Source: Candidatus Poribacteria bacterium
GTDB taxonomy: Bacteria; Poribacteria; WGA-4E; UBA9662
Assembly (NCBI GenBank): GCA_002729015.1
Contig: PBVO01000107.1
Location: 1 to 26,034 of the forward strand
DNA length: 26,034 nt
Direction: 5' to 3'
The first letter of the stretch is position 1. Every line of letters starts with the position of its first letter. The position numbers and the translations under genes were made by a program. This document shows positions 15,695-23,531 of this stretch, piece by piece. The notes below the pieces were generated by a model. It ran no database searches, was not told the origin of the DNA, and saw only the letters and a program-made list of their open reading frames with translations.

Positions 15695-15720
15695 TTTTCC
15701 CTCACTACATACAACTAAAT

Positions 15721-17478
15721 CTAAACCACTGTAATCGGGTTAGCACGTCTTTTTGTTTGTCTACCTCGAGCGGGTTCTATTTTAACGACATTTTCTGGTT
15801 CGTAGTCAACCAAACGTAGCCAATCTTCAGCACTGTCTGTTGCTGGGAAGATATCATTTTCGTCGTACTCTGCATTGACAGCGTTTTCTAGATCAACTGC
15901 TTCAATGCCCAGTTCTCGGCTACCTGTCTCAATAGCTCTTTTTATGGCGGATTCCTTAGCCCGCTGTACAATTGATGCAATGATTGCACCACTACAAAGG
16001 TCTCCGCGGTATAGGACCTCTTTTCGACCACTCCTCAAAGATACTTCCAAAAACCGGTTGCTATCAGTACGTGCAAATATTTGACTTGTTACATTATCTA
16101 TAATTTCGTCAATTACCTCTTGTACTGATCCATTGGTCTTTTGATTTTCTTTCAACAGGTTAGGACTCAATGGTAAACTCGGTGATAAATAAATGCGGAA
16201 AATATCTTTGACAGCTTCTTCTGTAGGTCGATTGACTTTAATCTTACGATCAATTCGGCCGGGCCGCAAGATTGCCGGATCAATTAAGTCAGGACGGTTT
16301 GTCGCCAAAATAATAACTACGTCTTTCAGCGACTCAATTCCATCCATCTCGGCACAAAACATGGGGACAACTGTGTTGGAAATATTATGAGACCGTAGGG
16401 ATCTACGCGTTCCTAGGATTGATTCAGCTTCATCAATGAAGATAAAAGGGAAAAATCCTTCATCCCGTTTTTCTCTGGCTATTTGAAAGATTTCTCGAAC
16501 TTTCCGTTCTGATTCCCCTAACCACATATTCAGAATCTCTGGTCCCTTGATGTGTAGGAAACACCCATCTATATCCGAGTCAGATTCGATTTTTAGTTTT
16601 TGAGTCAAATTATACGCGGTTGCTTTACCAATCAGTGTTTTCCCGCAACCAGGTGGTCCATATAAGAGGAATCCCTTGGGTAAAGAAAAGTCAAACTGAT
16701 TAAACAGTTCAGGATGTAAGGTTGGTAATTCGATCGTATTTTGGATCTGTTGAATGGCTTCTTCGTGACCACCAATTTCTGACCACGGCATATTAGGAAC
16801 TTCTTCCACATAATACTGTTGACTTCCTTGACTCTCAATTCTCTCAATGGCAATTCGGTAGCTGGTATCTACCCGAATTAGATCTCCAGGTTTAAGTTTC
16901 ACATTTGATAGTTCGGCTGAACGTTGGAGAATAGAAGAGTTCAGTCCTTGCTCTTGACCAATTTGGATACGGCCATCAGGTAGAAAATCATTTACTTTGA
17001 CTATTGGTCCAGCCTTTCCATAGCCTAGATGTCCAATCAGAACGTAGGCTTCATTGAGTAAAACACTATATCCAATCTTCAGTTGATTAAGATCAACTTT
17101 ACTCTCGATATTAGTATAGTATTCTGTACCACCAACAATTACATGGGCTGTTCCCTGACTGGTTAGCCCTATTAATGTGCCAATTCGGTTCGCAGGTGCC
17201 GTCAGCTTATCAACGGCTTCTTGCAGTTGCTCAATAATTTCCCGAGCTTCGTTAAAATCGACTTCGTCCTCCATAATAGAGCGGCGCAACTGCATAAGAA
17301 TCGGTCGAAGCTGGTCATCGTCCTCAGTGACATAAAGTAGTTGGTTTACTAGTAGTAGTGAGCGTGGGATAGAAGATTGCTCAGCGTTATCTTCTGCTAT
17401 TTCATCTGCATTTTCATCCCCGACTCGATCTGGGAAAGGATCATTGTTGATATCGGTCCGATCTTGTTTTTTACGCAT
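15721..17478 (-). CDS. arc: Proteasome-associated AAA+ ATPase ARC (Mpa)
   Basis: A 585-residue ring-forming unfoldase feeding tagged proteins into the 20S core. Order: acidic disordered N-terminus (1-40); coiled coil (about 52-92), the segment that binds Pup in Mpa; two OB domains (about 96-225); AAA domain with Walker A GPPGCGKT at 274-281, pore loop around KGPEILNMWLGESE (311-324), Walker B FIFIDE at 345-350, sensor ILATNRPD and arginine-finger region RPGRIDR (405-411). A DWLRL...ENVVKIEP segment (552-569) matches the Mpa region before its tail. The last residues are ANPITVV: the Tyr of the Mpa GQYL tail or an HbYX motif is missing. ATG at 17478 with GAGGAT upstream. First gene of the operon, behind its own promoter. 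Confidence 0.95.
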   Translation of the reverse strand: MRKKQDRTDINNDPFPDRVGDENADEIAEDNAEQSSIPRSLLLVNQLLYVTEDDDQLRPILMQLRRSIMEDEVDFNEAREIIEQLQEAVDKLTAPANRIGTLIGLTSQGTAHVIVGGTEYYTNIESKVDLNQLKIGYSVLLNEAYVLIGHLGYGKAGPIVKVNDFLPDGRIQIGQEQGLNSSILQRSAELSNVKLKPGDLIRVDTSYRIAIERIESQGSQQYYVEEVPNMPWSEIGGHEEAIQQIQNTIELPTLHPELFNQFDFSLPKGFLLYGPPGCGKTLIGKATAYNLTQKLKIESDSDIDGCFLHIKGPEILNMWLGESERKVREIFQIAREKRDEGFFPFIFIDEAESILGTRRSLRSHNISNTVVPMFCAEMDGIESLKDVVIILATNRPDLIDPAILRPGRIDRKIKVNRPTEEAVKDIFRIYLSPSLPLSPNLLKENQKTNGSVQEVIDEIIDNVTSQIFARTDSNRFLEVSLRSGRKEVLYRGDLCSGAIIASIVQRAKESAIKRAIETGSRELGIEAVDLENAVNAEYDENDIFPATDSAEDWLRLVDYEPENVVKIEPARGRQTKRRANPITVV

Positions 17479-17528
17479 CCGATAATCCTCATATGTCGGT
17501 TATTGGTGGGAATTCCAGAGGTTCGATA

Positions 17529-17557
17529 ATTTTAACACACTGACGACCTCAGTTCAA
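17529..17557 (-). promoter_or_regulatory. Promoter of the proteasome operon
   Basis: On the minus strand TTGAAC (17557-17552) and TAAAAT (17534-17529) are 17 bases apart. Transcription would start near 17522, about 43 bases before the ARC ATG. It is the only good sigma-70-type match in this gap on this strand, and short intergenic spacings downstream suggest it drives all six genes. Confidence 0.6.
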
Positions 17558-17579
17558 AAATAATGATTAAATGTTAGAA

Positions 17580-17608
17580 TTGACCACATCATGACCCAAA
17601 CGTATTAT
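17580..17608 (+). promoter_or_regulatory. Promoter of the SAM hydroxide adenosyltransferase gene
   Basis: TTGACC (17580-17585) and TATTAT (17603-17608) with a 17-base spacer; predicted start near 17615, about 22 bases before the ATG at 17638. It lies back to back with the proteasome promoter: their -35 boxes are only 22 bases apart, so a regulator bound between them could affect both. Confidence 0.6.
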
Positions 17609-17637
17609 TAGCAAAAACGAGTAAAGGATTAGCCTAA

Positions 17638-18423
17638 ATGTCGATTATTACGCTTACAAGTGACTTTGGTACGAAAGACACATACGTTGGTGTGATGAAA
17701 GGAGTAATTCTATCTATCAGCCCATCATCGAACATCATTGACTTAACACACGAAATCCCCGCCCAAAATGTGGCAGTAGGAGCTTGGCAAATTTCAAAAG
17801 CCTATTCCTATTTCCCATCGGAAACTATACACTTGGTTGTCGTTGATCCAGGGGTTGGTAGCGATCGTAGGGCAGTGATCAGCCTAATTAATAATCACAC
17901 CTTCGTTTGTCCTGATAACGGCTTGTTAAGCATTATCAGTAAAGAATCACCCATGGGGAATTCGGTGGCGATCGAAAACGATAGCTATTTTCTGCCTCAT
18001 ATTAGTAACACTTTTCACGGTAGAGATATCTTTGCTCCTGTAGCTGCATATTTGGCTAAAGGCATACCAATGAGCGAATTTGGCCCGTCGGTAGACAACC
18101 TCCATAAAATCAATTTCTCACATATTAACTCTGATAACTCTCAAATTGAAGGTCAAATTATTTGGATCGATAATTTTGGTAATGCTGTTACCAATATAAG
18201 CCAGCAGTCAATAAATCAAATCTTACCTAACTTGGAACTTCAGATTAGCTTTGCCAACCAAAAGATTTTTGGACTTTGCAGCGCGTATAATCAAGCAAAG
18301 ATAGGTGAAGCAATAGCAATTATCGGCAGCTCTGAGCACTTAGAAATTTCAGTTAACCAAGGTTCCGCCCAACAGCTATATGGATTATCAATTGGAGATT
18401 TTGTGTCAGTCAATGCTCTTTAA
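17638..18423 (+). CDS. S-adenosyl-L-methionine hydrolase (hydroxide adenosyltransferase, DUF62 family)
   Basis: A 261-residue cytosolic enzyme of the fluorinase/chlorinase superfamily. Typical members hydrolyse SAM to adenosine and methionine using water activated by an Asp-Arg-His triad. That triad is visible as Asp70 and Arg77 in VDPGVGSDRR and His127 in FHGRDIFAP, at nearly the same numbering as in archaeal PH0463 (68/75/127). SAM-binding DFG (9-11), CPDNG (91-95) and IDNFGN (178-183) are present. No obvious extra loop of the kind found in fluorinase is seen, so halogenation is unlikely. AAAGGA at 17623-17628 precedes the ATG. It is transcribed divergently from the proteasome operon and converges with ureC, separated by a 24-base hairpin. 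Physiological role in this family is poorly understood. Confidence 0.88.
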   Translation: MSIITLTSDFGTKDTYVGVMKGVILSISPSSNIIDLTHEIPAQNVAVGAWQISKAYSYFPSETIHLVVVDPGVGSDRRAVISLINNHTFVCPDNGLLSIISKESPMGNSVAIENDSYFLPHISNTFHGRDIFAPVAAYLAKGIPMSEFGPSVDNLHKINFSHINSDNSQIEGQIIWIDNFGNAVTNISQQSINQILPNLELQISFANQKIFGLCSAYNQAKIGEAIAIIGSSEHLEISVNQGSAQQLYGLSIGDFVSVNAL

Positions 18424-18447
18424 CCCGTAGGAAAATACACCTAAGGG
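18424..18447. terminator. Possible bidirectional hairpin between two convergent genes
   Basis: CCCGTAGG (18424-18431) can pair with CCTAAGGG (18440-18447) with one mismatch and an 8-base loop. The hairpin exactly fills the gap between the TAA of the SAM hydrolase gene and the stop of ureC. Neither strand shows a real T-run after the stem, so it is a weak intrinsic terminator at best. Confidence 0.35.
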
Positions 18448-20154
18448 CTAAAATAAAAAGTAACGTTGTGCCATTGGTAGCACTTCTGCCGGGGCACAAA
18501 CTAAATGTTCTCCATCTGCACGGACTTCGTAGGTCTCTGGATTAACTGTTACTTGAGGAGTATATGCATTATGAATCATTGATGCTTTATTAATGTTTCT
18601 GCAATTAGAGACGGGTAAAATTCGTTTCTGTAGTTTCAGATGATCACTAATGTTATTTTCTACTCCAGCAAGCGATAAAAAACTAGCAGAACATGTATAT
18701 GGTGCACGACCGAAAGCTCCAAACATTGGTCTTCCCAAAACCGGCTGTGGCGTTGGAATTGAAGCATTAGCGTCCCCCATGGCCGCCCAAACGATGAAAC
18801 CTCCTTTGATAATTAATTGCGGTTTAACACCAAAAAACGCTGGCTGCCAAATTACTAAATCAGCCATTTTACCAACCTCGACTGATCCGACATGGTTCGA
18901 AATCCCATGAGCTATAGCCGGATTGATGGTGTATTTTGCCACATAGCGTTTTGCCCGAAAATTGTCATTATTACCTATTTCCTCACTCAATGTGCCTCTC
19001 TGAACCTTCATTTTATGAGCTGTTTGCCAAGTTCGACTAATAACTTCTCCAACACGACCCATTGCTTGAGAATCAGAAGCGATCATACTGAGAGCCCCAA
19101 GGTCATGTAAAATATCTTCGGCCGCGATGGTCTCAGATCGAATACGGGATTCTGCGAAAGCCAAGTCTTCGGGGATTGATGCGTCAAGATGATGGCAGAC
19201 CATTAACATGTCTAGATGCTCATCAATAGTATTGATAGTAAAGGGACGTGTTGGATTGGTAGAAGACGGTAAAACGTTACTTTCACCACACACCTTAATG
19301 ATATCAGGCGCATGACCACCTCCAGCTCCTTCTGTATGATAGGTGTGAATGGTTCTGCCTTTGAAAGCTGAAATTGAATCTTCTACAAACCCAGATTCGT
19401 TGAGTGTATCGGTATGGATAGCAACTTGAACATCGAAAGTCTCAGCCACACTCAAGCAACAATCAATAGTAGCCGGTGTTGTCCCCCAGTCTTCGTGTAA
19501 CTTTAAACCAATAGCACCTGCTTCGACTTGCTCATTCAACGCTTCTGGCATAGAAGAATTTCCCTTCCCTAGAAATCCGAAATTAATAGGAAAGCCTTCT
19601 ACTGCCTCTAACATTCTACTGATATTCCATGCTCCTGGTGTACAAGTAGTCGCGTTGGTTCCAGTGGCAGGACCAGTTCCACCACCAATCATGGTGGTAA
19701 CTCCAGAGGAAATAGCTTCATCAATCTGCTGGGGACAGATGAAGTGAATGTGTGCATCGATCCCTCCCGCAGTTGTAATCATGCCCTCTCCAGCTAACAC
19801 TTCTGTTGAGGCTCCAACTACAATATCGACTCCATCCATAATATTTGGGTTGCCAGATTTGCCTATACCAACAATCTGCCCATCACGAATACCAATATCT
19901 GCTTTCACAATACCCCAATGATCTAGTATTAAGGCGTTAGTAATAACTAAATCAACGGCTCCGTTGGCTCGCGTGGCGTCAGGTGCTTGCCCCATCCCGT
20001 CACGTAAGGTCTTTCCACCACCAAACTTAGATTCCTCGCCATATGTGGTATAATCCTTCTCAACTTCGATAACCAATTCTGTATCGGCTAATCGCACCTT
20101 GTCTCCAACGGTCGGGCCATAGATATCTGCATAAGCTTTTTTTGAGATTCGCAT
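18448..20154 (-). CDS. ureC: Urease subunit alpha (UreC, catalytic)
   Basis: A 568-residue nickel amidohydrolase subunit hydrolysing urea to ammonia and carbamate. All active-site residues are at canonical positions plus one relative to Klebsiella: His135 and His137 (DAHIHFI), carbamylated Lys218 (GLKLHED), His247 (AIHTDT), His273 ([13 protein letters not shown]), Cys320-His321 (VCHHLD), Arg337 and Asp361 ([12 protein letters not shown]). Length is standard (about 567). The ATG overlaps the ureB stop in TAATG, indicating translational coupling. Activity needs a nickel-inserting accessory set (UreD/E/F/G) and normally UreA; none is in this window. The gene appears intact and under selection, so the missing parts are probably encoded elsewhere. 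Ammonia produced could feed the glutamate dehydrogenase at the left of the window, but that link is only inferred. Confidence 0.96.
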   Translation of the reverse strand: MRISKKAYADIYGPTVGDKVRLADTELVIEVEKDYTTYGEESKFGGGKTLRDGMGQAPDATRANGAVDLVITNALILDHWGIVKADIGIRDGQIVGIGKSGNPNIMDGVDIVVGASTEVLAGEGMITTAGGIDAHIHFICPQQIDEAISSGVTTMIGGGTGPATGTNATTCTPGAWNISRMLEAVEGFPINFGFLGKGNSSMPEALNEQVEAGAIGLKLHEDWGTTPATIDCCLSVAETFDVQVAIHTDTLNESGFVEDSISAFKGRTIHTYHTEGAGGGHAPDIIKVCGESNVLPSSTNPTRPFTINTIDEHLDMLMVCHHLDASIPEDLAFAESRIRSETIAAEDILHDLGALSMIASDSQAMGRVGEVISRTWQTAHKMKVQRGTLSEEIGNNDNFRAKRYVAKYTINPAIAHGISNHVGSVEVGKMADLVIWQPAFFGVKPQLIIKGGFIVWAAMGDANASIPTPQPVLGRPMFGAFGRAPYTCSASFLSLAGVENNISDHLKLQKRILPVSNCRNINKASMIHNAYTPQVTVNPETYEVRADGEHLVCAPAEVLPMAQRYFLF

Positions 20155-20480
20155 TATTTGCTACTCCTATTTAGGTCTAATGGTCCATTAACTTTATTAT
20201 TTAAGCCGTAGACAACACCTTTACCCTTTAACTCAACCAAGGTTACAGTCTTACTATCTCCGGGTTCAAACCTAACAGCTACACCCGATGGAATATCCAA
20301 TCGCATTCCATAAGCTAACTCACGATCAAAAATTAGCCCTGAATTAACTTCAAAAAAATGAAAATGCGAACCTACCTGAATTGGTCGGTCGCCAACGTTA
20401 GTAACTTCGATCTCAGAGGTTCTCCGATTTTCATTGATAGTAATGTGGCCTTCGGCCACAATCAGTTCTCCAGGTATCAT
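20154..20480 (-). CDS. ureB: Urease subunit beta (UreB)
   Basis: A 108-residue structural subunit of urease, typical length (106 in Klebsiella). It carries the family signature MIPGE at the start, [19 protein letters not shown] (residues 30-48) and [13 protein letters not shown] (64-76). A strong AAAGGAG precedes the ATG at 20480. It ends in the TAATG junction with ureC. Upstream, 30 bases away, is the ManD/RspA-like gene rather than ureA. It is not a UreA-UreB fusion of the Helicobacter type, since the protein begins right at the UreB domain. Confidence 0.95.
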   Translation of the reverse strand: MIPGELIVAEGHITINENRRTSEIEVTNVGDRPIQVGSHFHFFEVNSGLIFDRELAYGMRLDIPSGVAVRFEPGDSKTVTLVELKGKGVVYGLNNKVNGPLDLNRSSK

Positions 20481-20510
20481 TTATAATGCTCCTTTAAATT
20501 GGTAATTTCA

Positions 20511-21710
20511 TCAGGGACGTGTAGCAGATCCATCAGGCAGACGCGTTTGTGTCCAACCAATGACCTCATCTCTACAAGGATATTTTGCTGCGAGGACTTC
20601 GTCTATATCAATCCCAAGACCTGGCTGATCATTAGGATACATATAGCCATTTCGAACTTCTGGCAATCCTGGGAAAATTTCATATACTAAATCAGGAAAG
20701 CGACACCATTCCTGCACACCAAAATTTGGTGCCCATAAGTCCAAGTGAAGATTCGCAGCATGACCGACTGGTGAAGTGTCCCCTGGACCATGCCAAGCTG
20801 TACGAATTCCGTACATATTGGCGTGAATAGCTGCGTTACGAGCTGGTGTAATTCCTCCCATTTGGCTAACGTGCATACGTAAAAAGTCAATTAACTTACC
20901 TGCGATTAGCGGTTGCCACTCTCTAGGATGATTGAATAACTCACCCATAGCAATTGGTGTTGCACATTGCTGTCGAATATGAGTGAACCATTCCAGATCT
21001 TCCGGAGCTAAAGGGTCTTCTAAAAAGAAAAGTTTAAATTGCTCTACATCTTTTGCAAACTGAACAGCATCAATAGGCTGTAGACGTTCATGAATATCGT
21101 GTAGTAGTTCGACAGAATCTCCTATATGTTCACGAACATAAGCTATCATCTTTAGTATATTTCGGCAATAATCGCGCGGATCAAAATAAGAGCCAGCTAA
21201 TGCACCTTCCGGTTTAATTATTCCCGAGGATTGTCCCCCATAACCTCCCATTTGAATACGAATATATCGATAACCTTGATCTATAAAGGATTCTACACTA
21301 TTGGCCACACTTTCAGGTGAGTCCCCTCCAGCGTGTCCATAAACAGCAGCGGCCTCGCGACATTTACCACCCAAAATATCATAAAGAGGCATATTAGCCA
21401 TTTTACCTTTTATATCCCAAAGTGCTTGGTCAATACCAGAAATAGCATTGTTCAGAACAGGACCATTCCTCCAGTAACCATTTACCATCAGCATTTGCCA
21501 AATATCTTCAATTCGTGTTACTTCCTGGCCGATCAGGAATGGTTTCAGATGTTCTTCTATAGCTGTAACCACAGGCCGAAAACGTTGGGTGAAGGTTGCA
21601 CAACCAACTCCGTAGAGTCCTGGTTCTGATGTCTGAATTTTGACCACGACCAACCGGGAACCAGCTGGTTGAGTAGTGATAACTTTGACATCTGAAATAG
21701 TAGTAGACAT
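20511..21710 (-). CDS. Enolase-superfamily dehydratase, ManD/RspA-like (mannonate/gluconate dehydratase family)
   Basis: A 399-residue acid-sugar dehydratase-like enzyme of the mandelate racemase/enolase group. Numbered from the ATG at 21710: N-terminal capping domain to about 115 with the RIEDIWQ and GALWDIKGK-like family stretches, then a TIM barrel with metal ligands Asp205 (LHDIH), Glu231 (LEDP) and Glu257 (MGELF), His207 beside the first ligand, and His307 (WHGPGD). The C-terminal GYMYPNDQPGLGIDIDE and LPDGSATRP match RspA/ManD proteins. Some of these dehydrate D-mannonate or D-gluconate and others have very low activity. I chose ATG 21710 over a TTG six bases upstream because GGGAG is then seven bases away. 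Spacing of 30 bases to ureB suggests one transcript, although a metabolic link to urease is not obvious. Confidence 0.88.
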   Translation of the reverse strand: MSTTISDVKVITTQPAGSRLVVVKIQTSEPGLYGVGCATFTQRFRPVVTAIEEHLKPFLIGQEVTRIEDIWQMLMVNGYWRNGPVLNNAISGIDQALWDIKGKMANMPLYDILGGKCREAAAVYGHAGGDSPESVANSVESFIDQGYRYIRIQMGGYGGQSSGIIKPEGALAGSYFDPRDYCRNILKMIAYVREHIGDSVELLHDIHERLQPIDAVQFAKDVEQFKLFFLEDPLAPEDLEWFTHIRQQCATPIAMGELFNHPREWQPLIAGKLIDFLRMHVSQMGGITPARNAAIHANMYGIRTAWHGPGDTSPVGHAANLHLDLWAPNFGVQEWCRFPDLVYEIFPGLPEVRNGYMYPNDQPGLGIDIDEVLAAKYPCRDEVIGWTQTRLPDGSATRP

Positions 21711-21832
21711 CAACAAACTCCCTTATACATTTTATTAGTAGATATTCTTATCATTAATTTACTGTTAAATTTTATCAGTAATTAGGATAAAGTGTAAATG
21801 AAAGGATCTATAAACAACTTAGCAGTATCAAG

Positions 21833-21862
21833 TTTACTGGCTGATCTAATTTTTGCTATTAT
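21833..21862 (+). promoter_or_regulatory. Possible promoter of the membrane glycosyltransferase gene
   Basis: TTTACT (21833-21838) and TATTAT (21857-21862) with an 18-base spacer. Transcription would start at about 21869, right at the GTG/ATG of the next gene, so the mRNA would be nearly leaderless. The region is very AT-rich, which makes chance matches likely. Confidence 0.3.
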
Positions 21863-21868
21863 TATTTT

Positions 21869-23374
21869 GTGAAAATGAACAGAGCATCCAAAACTCTATT
21901 GAGTAATATGAAAAAAACGACGATCGCATGGTGGCTACTACTAATATTGCTATTGGTTTCTCGGCTTTGGAGTACTATCTATTATATTGAAGATTTAGAT
22001 AGCCTTCGCTTCGCTTTGTCAATGATCGACTATAATGTAGTCAAAAATCAACCCCACTTCCCAGCCTATCCGATTTTTTGTTTTATAACTAAATTGGTAT
22101 ATCAGCTTATTGGTCGTTACACAGTTTCTTTTTCTATTGTTGGAGCATTTTCAACTTTCCTTACCATTTTTTTCTTGATCCGATCCGCAAATATTCAGCT
22201 GACATCACTACTTGGAGCCCTTGTTATTTTCTTCTCTACGTTTAATCCTCTTTTTTGGTTAATGAGTAACCGTTATATGCCCGATATGATGGGAGTTGCT
22301 TGCATGATGTCTTGTTTCTATTATCTCCAGCCTAATAATACAAAAACCAATTATAATAGTCTAATTGGTTTTTTTTTGACTGGTATTCTACTTGGCGTCC
22401 GTTTATCCTACACGCCTTTTCTGTTCCCCTTGTTGGTGACGAATCTATTTTCGACTAAAGAAAAAAAGTTAAAGTGGTATCAGCTGGCTACATCTGGGAT
22501 ATTTGGTATTTCTACCTGGCTTTTCCCTTTGATTTCCATGACTGGCTGGACTGAATTAATTGACTCTGCAAGAATACAAAGCCATGGGCATTTTACTGAT
22601 TTTGGTGGAACTATCACTACTGAGTCCAATTATGCCCGTAGGACTGAGAGATTGATTGAAAGTGTTTGGGCGGATGGATTAGGTTTCTATTGGTTAGGAC
22701 GCGATTTGACTACGGTTATACCAACCGTTTGTTTATCGCTTTTAGTTTGTGTTTCTTTTATTAAATCCAAACCCAGAATACCAGTTAAAATAAGTAATTT
22801 TGCCCAAACAGCAATGTTAAGCTGCTTAGCATACCTTATCTGGATTTTTTATTTTCAAAATATCATTCACAAAAGTAGACATGTTTTGCCCCTTTTACCA
22901 TTTGCAGCTTTATTTGTAGCAATTTGTTTGACTCGAATTATAGAAAATACAAGTAGAACTTGGTTAAACTTTCTATTTAAAGAGATATTAATACTTGGAC
23001 TGGCCAGTTATACTTTGGTAAGTTTTCATCTAGTTAGTCAACATAAAGAACCGACAGCCATAGCTCAAATATACGAGCACCTTAAACAAGTAAACAACGA
23101 TTACCATAAACCAATTCAAATTATCTCAGTTCCATTGATCAAATACTATTTAAGTGCTCAAGGTTTTAATGCTAAATACTTGGTTGTACAACAAGAAGGA
23201 GAATTTAATCTAAAAAAACAATTAGACCAAAATTCAGATTGGATCGCGATCGGTAGTGCATTACCATCTGAAGTTATCGGAGATAGAAAAACATTAGCCA
23301 AAAAATTTTATCATAACCCTTATGTTAACCGCATGTGGTCCAGCCTGACAGTTTATCAATATAGACTTGAATAA
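21869..23374 (+). CDS. GT-C-type integral membrane glycosyltransferase (PMT/ArnT-like)
   Basis: A 501-residue polytopic membrane protein with roughly ten hydrophobic helices, the first at about residues 18-36, and a soluble C-terminal part from about 400. After helix 1 comes an acidic motif, YIEDLDSLRFAL (about 37-48), in the first external loop where GT-C enzymes keep their catalytic acidic residues, then QPHFPAYP. This suggests a lipid-linked-sugar-dependent transferase of the PMT/DUF2723 kind, modifying a protein, lipid or polysaccharide at the outer face of the membrane. The exact family could not be decided. Start candidates are GTG 21869, ATG 21875 and ATG 21908; none has a good ribosome-binding site. 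It stands on its own, divergent from the ManD-like gene. Confidence 0.65.
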   Translation: MKMNRASKTLLSNMKKTTIAWWLLLILLLVSRLWSTIYYIEDLDSLRFALSMIDYNVVKNQPHFPAYPIFCFITKLVYQLIGRYTVSFSIVGAFSTFLTIFFLIRSANIQLTSLLGALVIFFSTFNPLFWLMSNRYMPDMMGVACMMSCFYYLQPNNTKTNYNSLIGFFLTGILLGVRLSYTPFLFPLLVTNLFSTKEKKLKWYQLATSGIFGISTWLFPLISMTGWTELIDSARIQSHGHFTDFGGTITTESNYARRTERLIESVWADGLGFYWLGRDLTTVIPTVCLSLLVCVSFIKSKPRIPVKISNFAQTAMLSCLAYLIWIFYFQNIIHKSRHVLPLLPFAALFVAICLTRIIENTSRTWLNFLFKEILILGLASYTLVSFHLVSQHKEPTAIAQIYEHLKQVNNDYHKPIQIISVPLIKYYLSAQGFNAKYLVVQQEGEFNLKKQLDQNSDWIAIGSALPSEVIGDRKTLAKKFYHNPYVNRMWSSLTVYQYRLE

Positions 23375-23424
23375 CTGAGATTAGTTAGCTCTATTATTCA
23401 CATAATTTTTACAATGATAGAAAC

Positions 23425-23452
23425 TTGAAAATGTTTGGCAGTATGTTAGAAT
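23425..23452 (+). promoter_or_regulatory. Extended -10 promoter of the TPR protein gene
   Basis: TTGAAA (23425-23430) and TAGAAT (23447-23452) with a 16-base spacer, plus a TGT directly before the -10 box, fitting the TGn extended -10 motif. Transcription would start near 23459, giving a leader of about 73 bases that begins with the hairpin at 23461-23490. Confidence 0.55.
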
Positions 23453-23460
23453 GCGAGTGA

Positions 23461-23490
23461 TGGAAAACACTAGAAACTACGTGTTTTTCA
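23461..23490 (+). other. Strong stem-loop at the predicted 5' end of the TPR gene transcript
   Basis: TGGAAAACAC (23461-23470) pairs with GTGTTTTTCA (23481-23490) over all ten positions if one G-U pair is allowed. TAG (23471-23473) then pairs with CTA (23477-23479), leaving an AAA loop and a single bulged C. The 13-pair hairpin starts about two bases after the predicted transcript start. A 5' hairpin of this kind could protect mRNA from decay or be a regulator site in DNA; no U-run follows, so it is not a clear terminator. Confidence 0.5.
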
Positions 23491-23531
23491 CTTAGTCAGA
23501 TTATCTAATGAGAACAAAATGGGGAAGGTAA

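Noticed and set aside
17638..18423. SAM-dependent fluorinase or chlorinase
   Set aside because: The Asp-Arg-His triad and the lack of an obvious fluorinase-type loop point to SAM hydrolysis rather than halogenation.
18650..19110. Plus-strand reading frames opposite ureC
   Set aside because: They mirror conserved UreC codons; a separate protein is not supported.
20154..20480. UreA-UreB fusion explaining the lack of ureA
   Set aside because: The protein is only 108 residues and begins directly with the UreB signature.
21711..21868. Clear promoter for the ManD-like gene on the minus strand
   Set aside because: Several AT-rich hexamers are present, but none pairs with a convincing -35 box at proper spacing.
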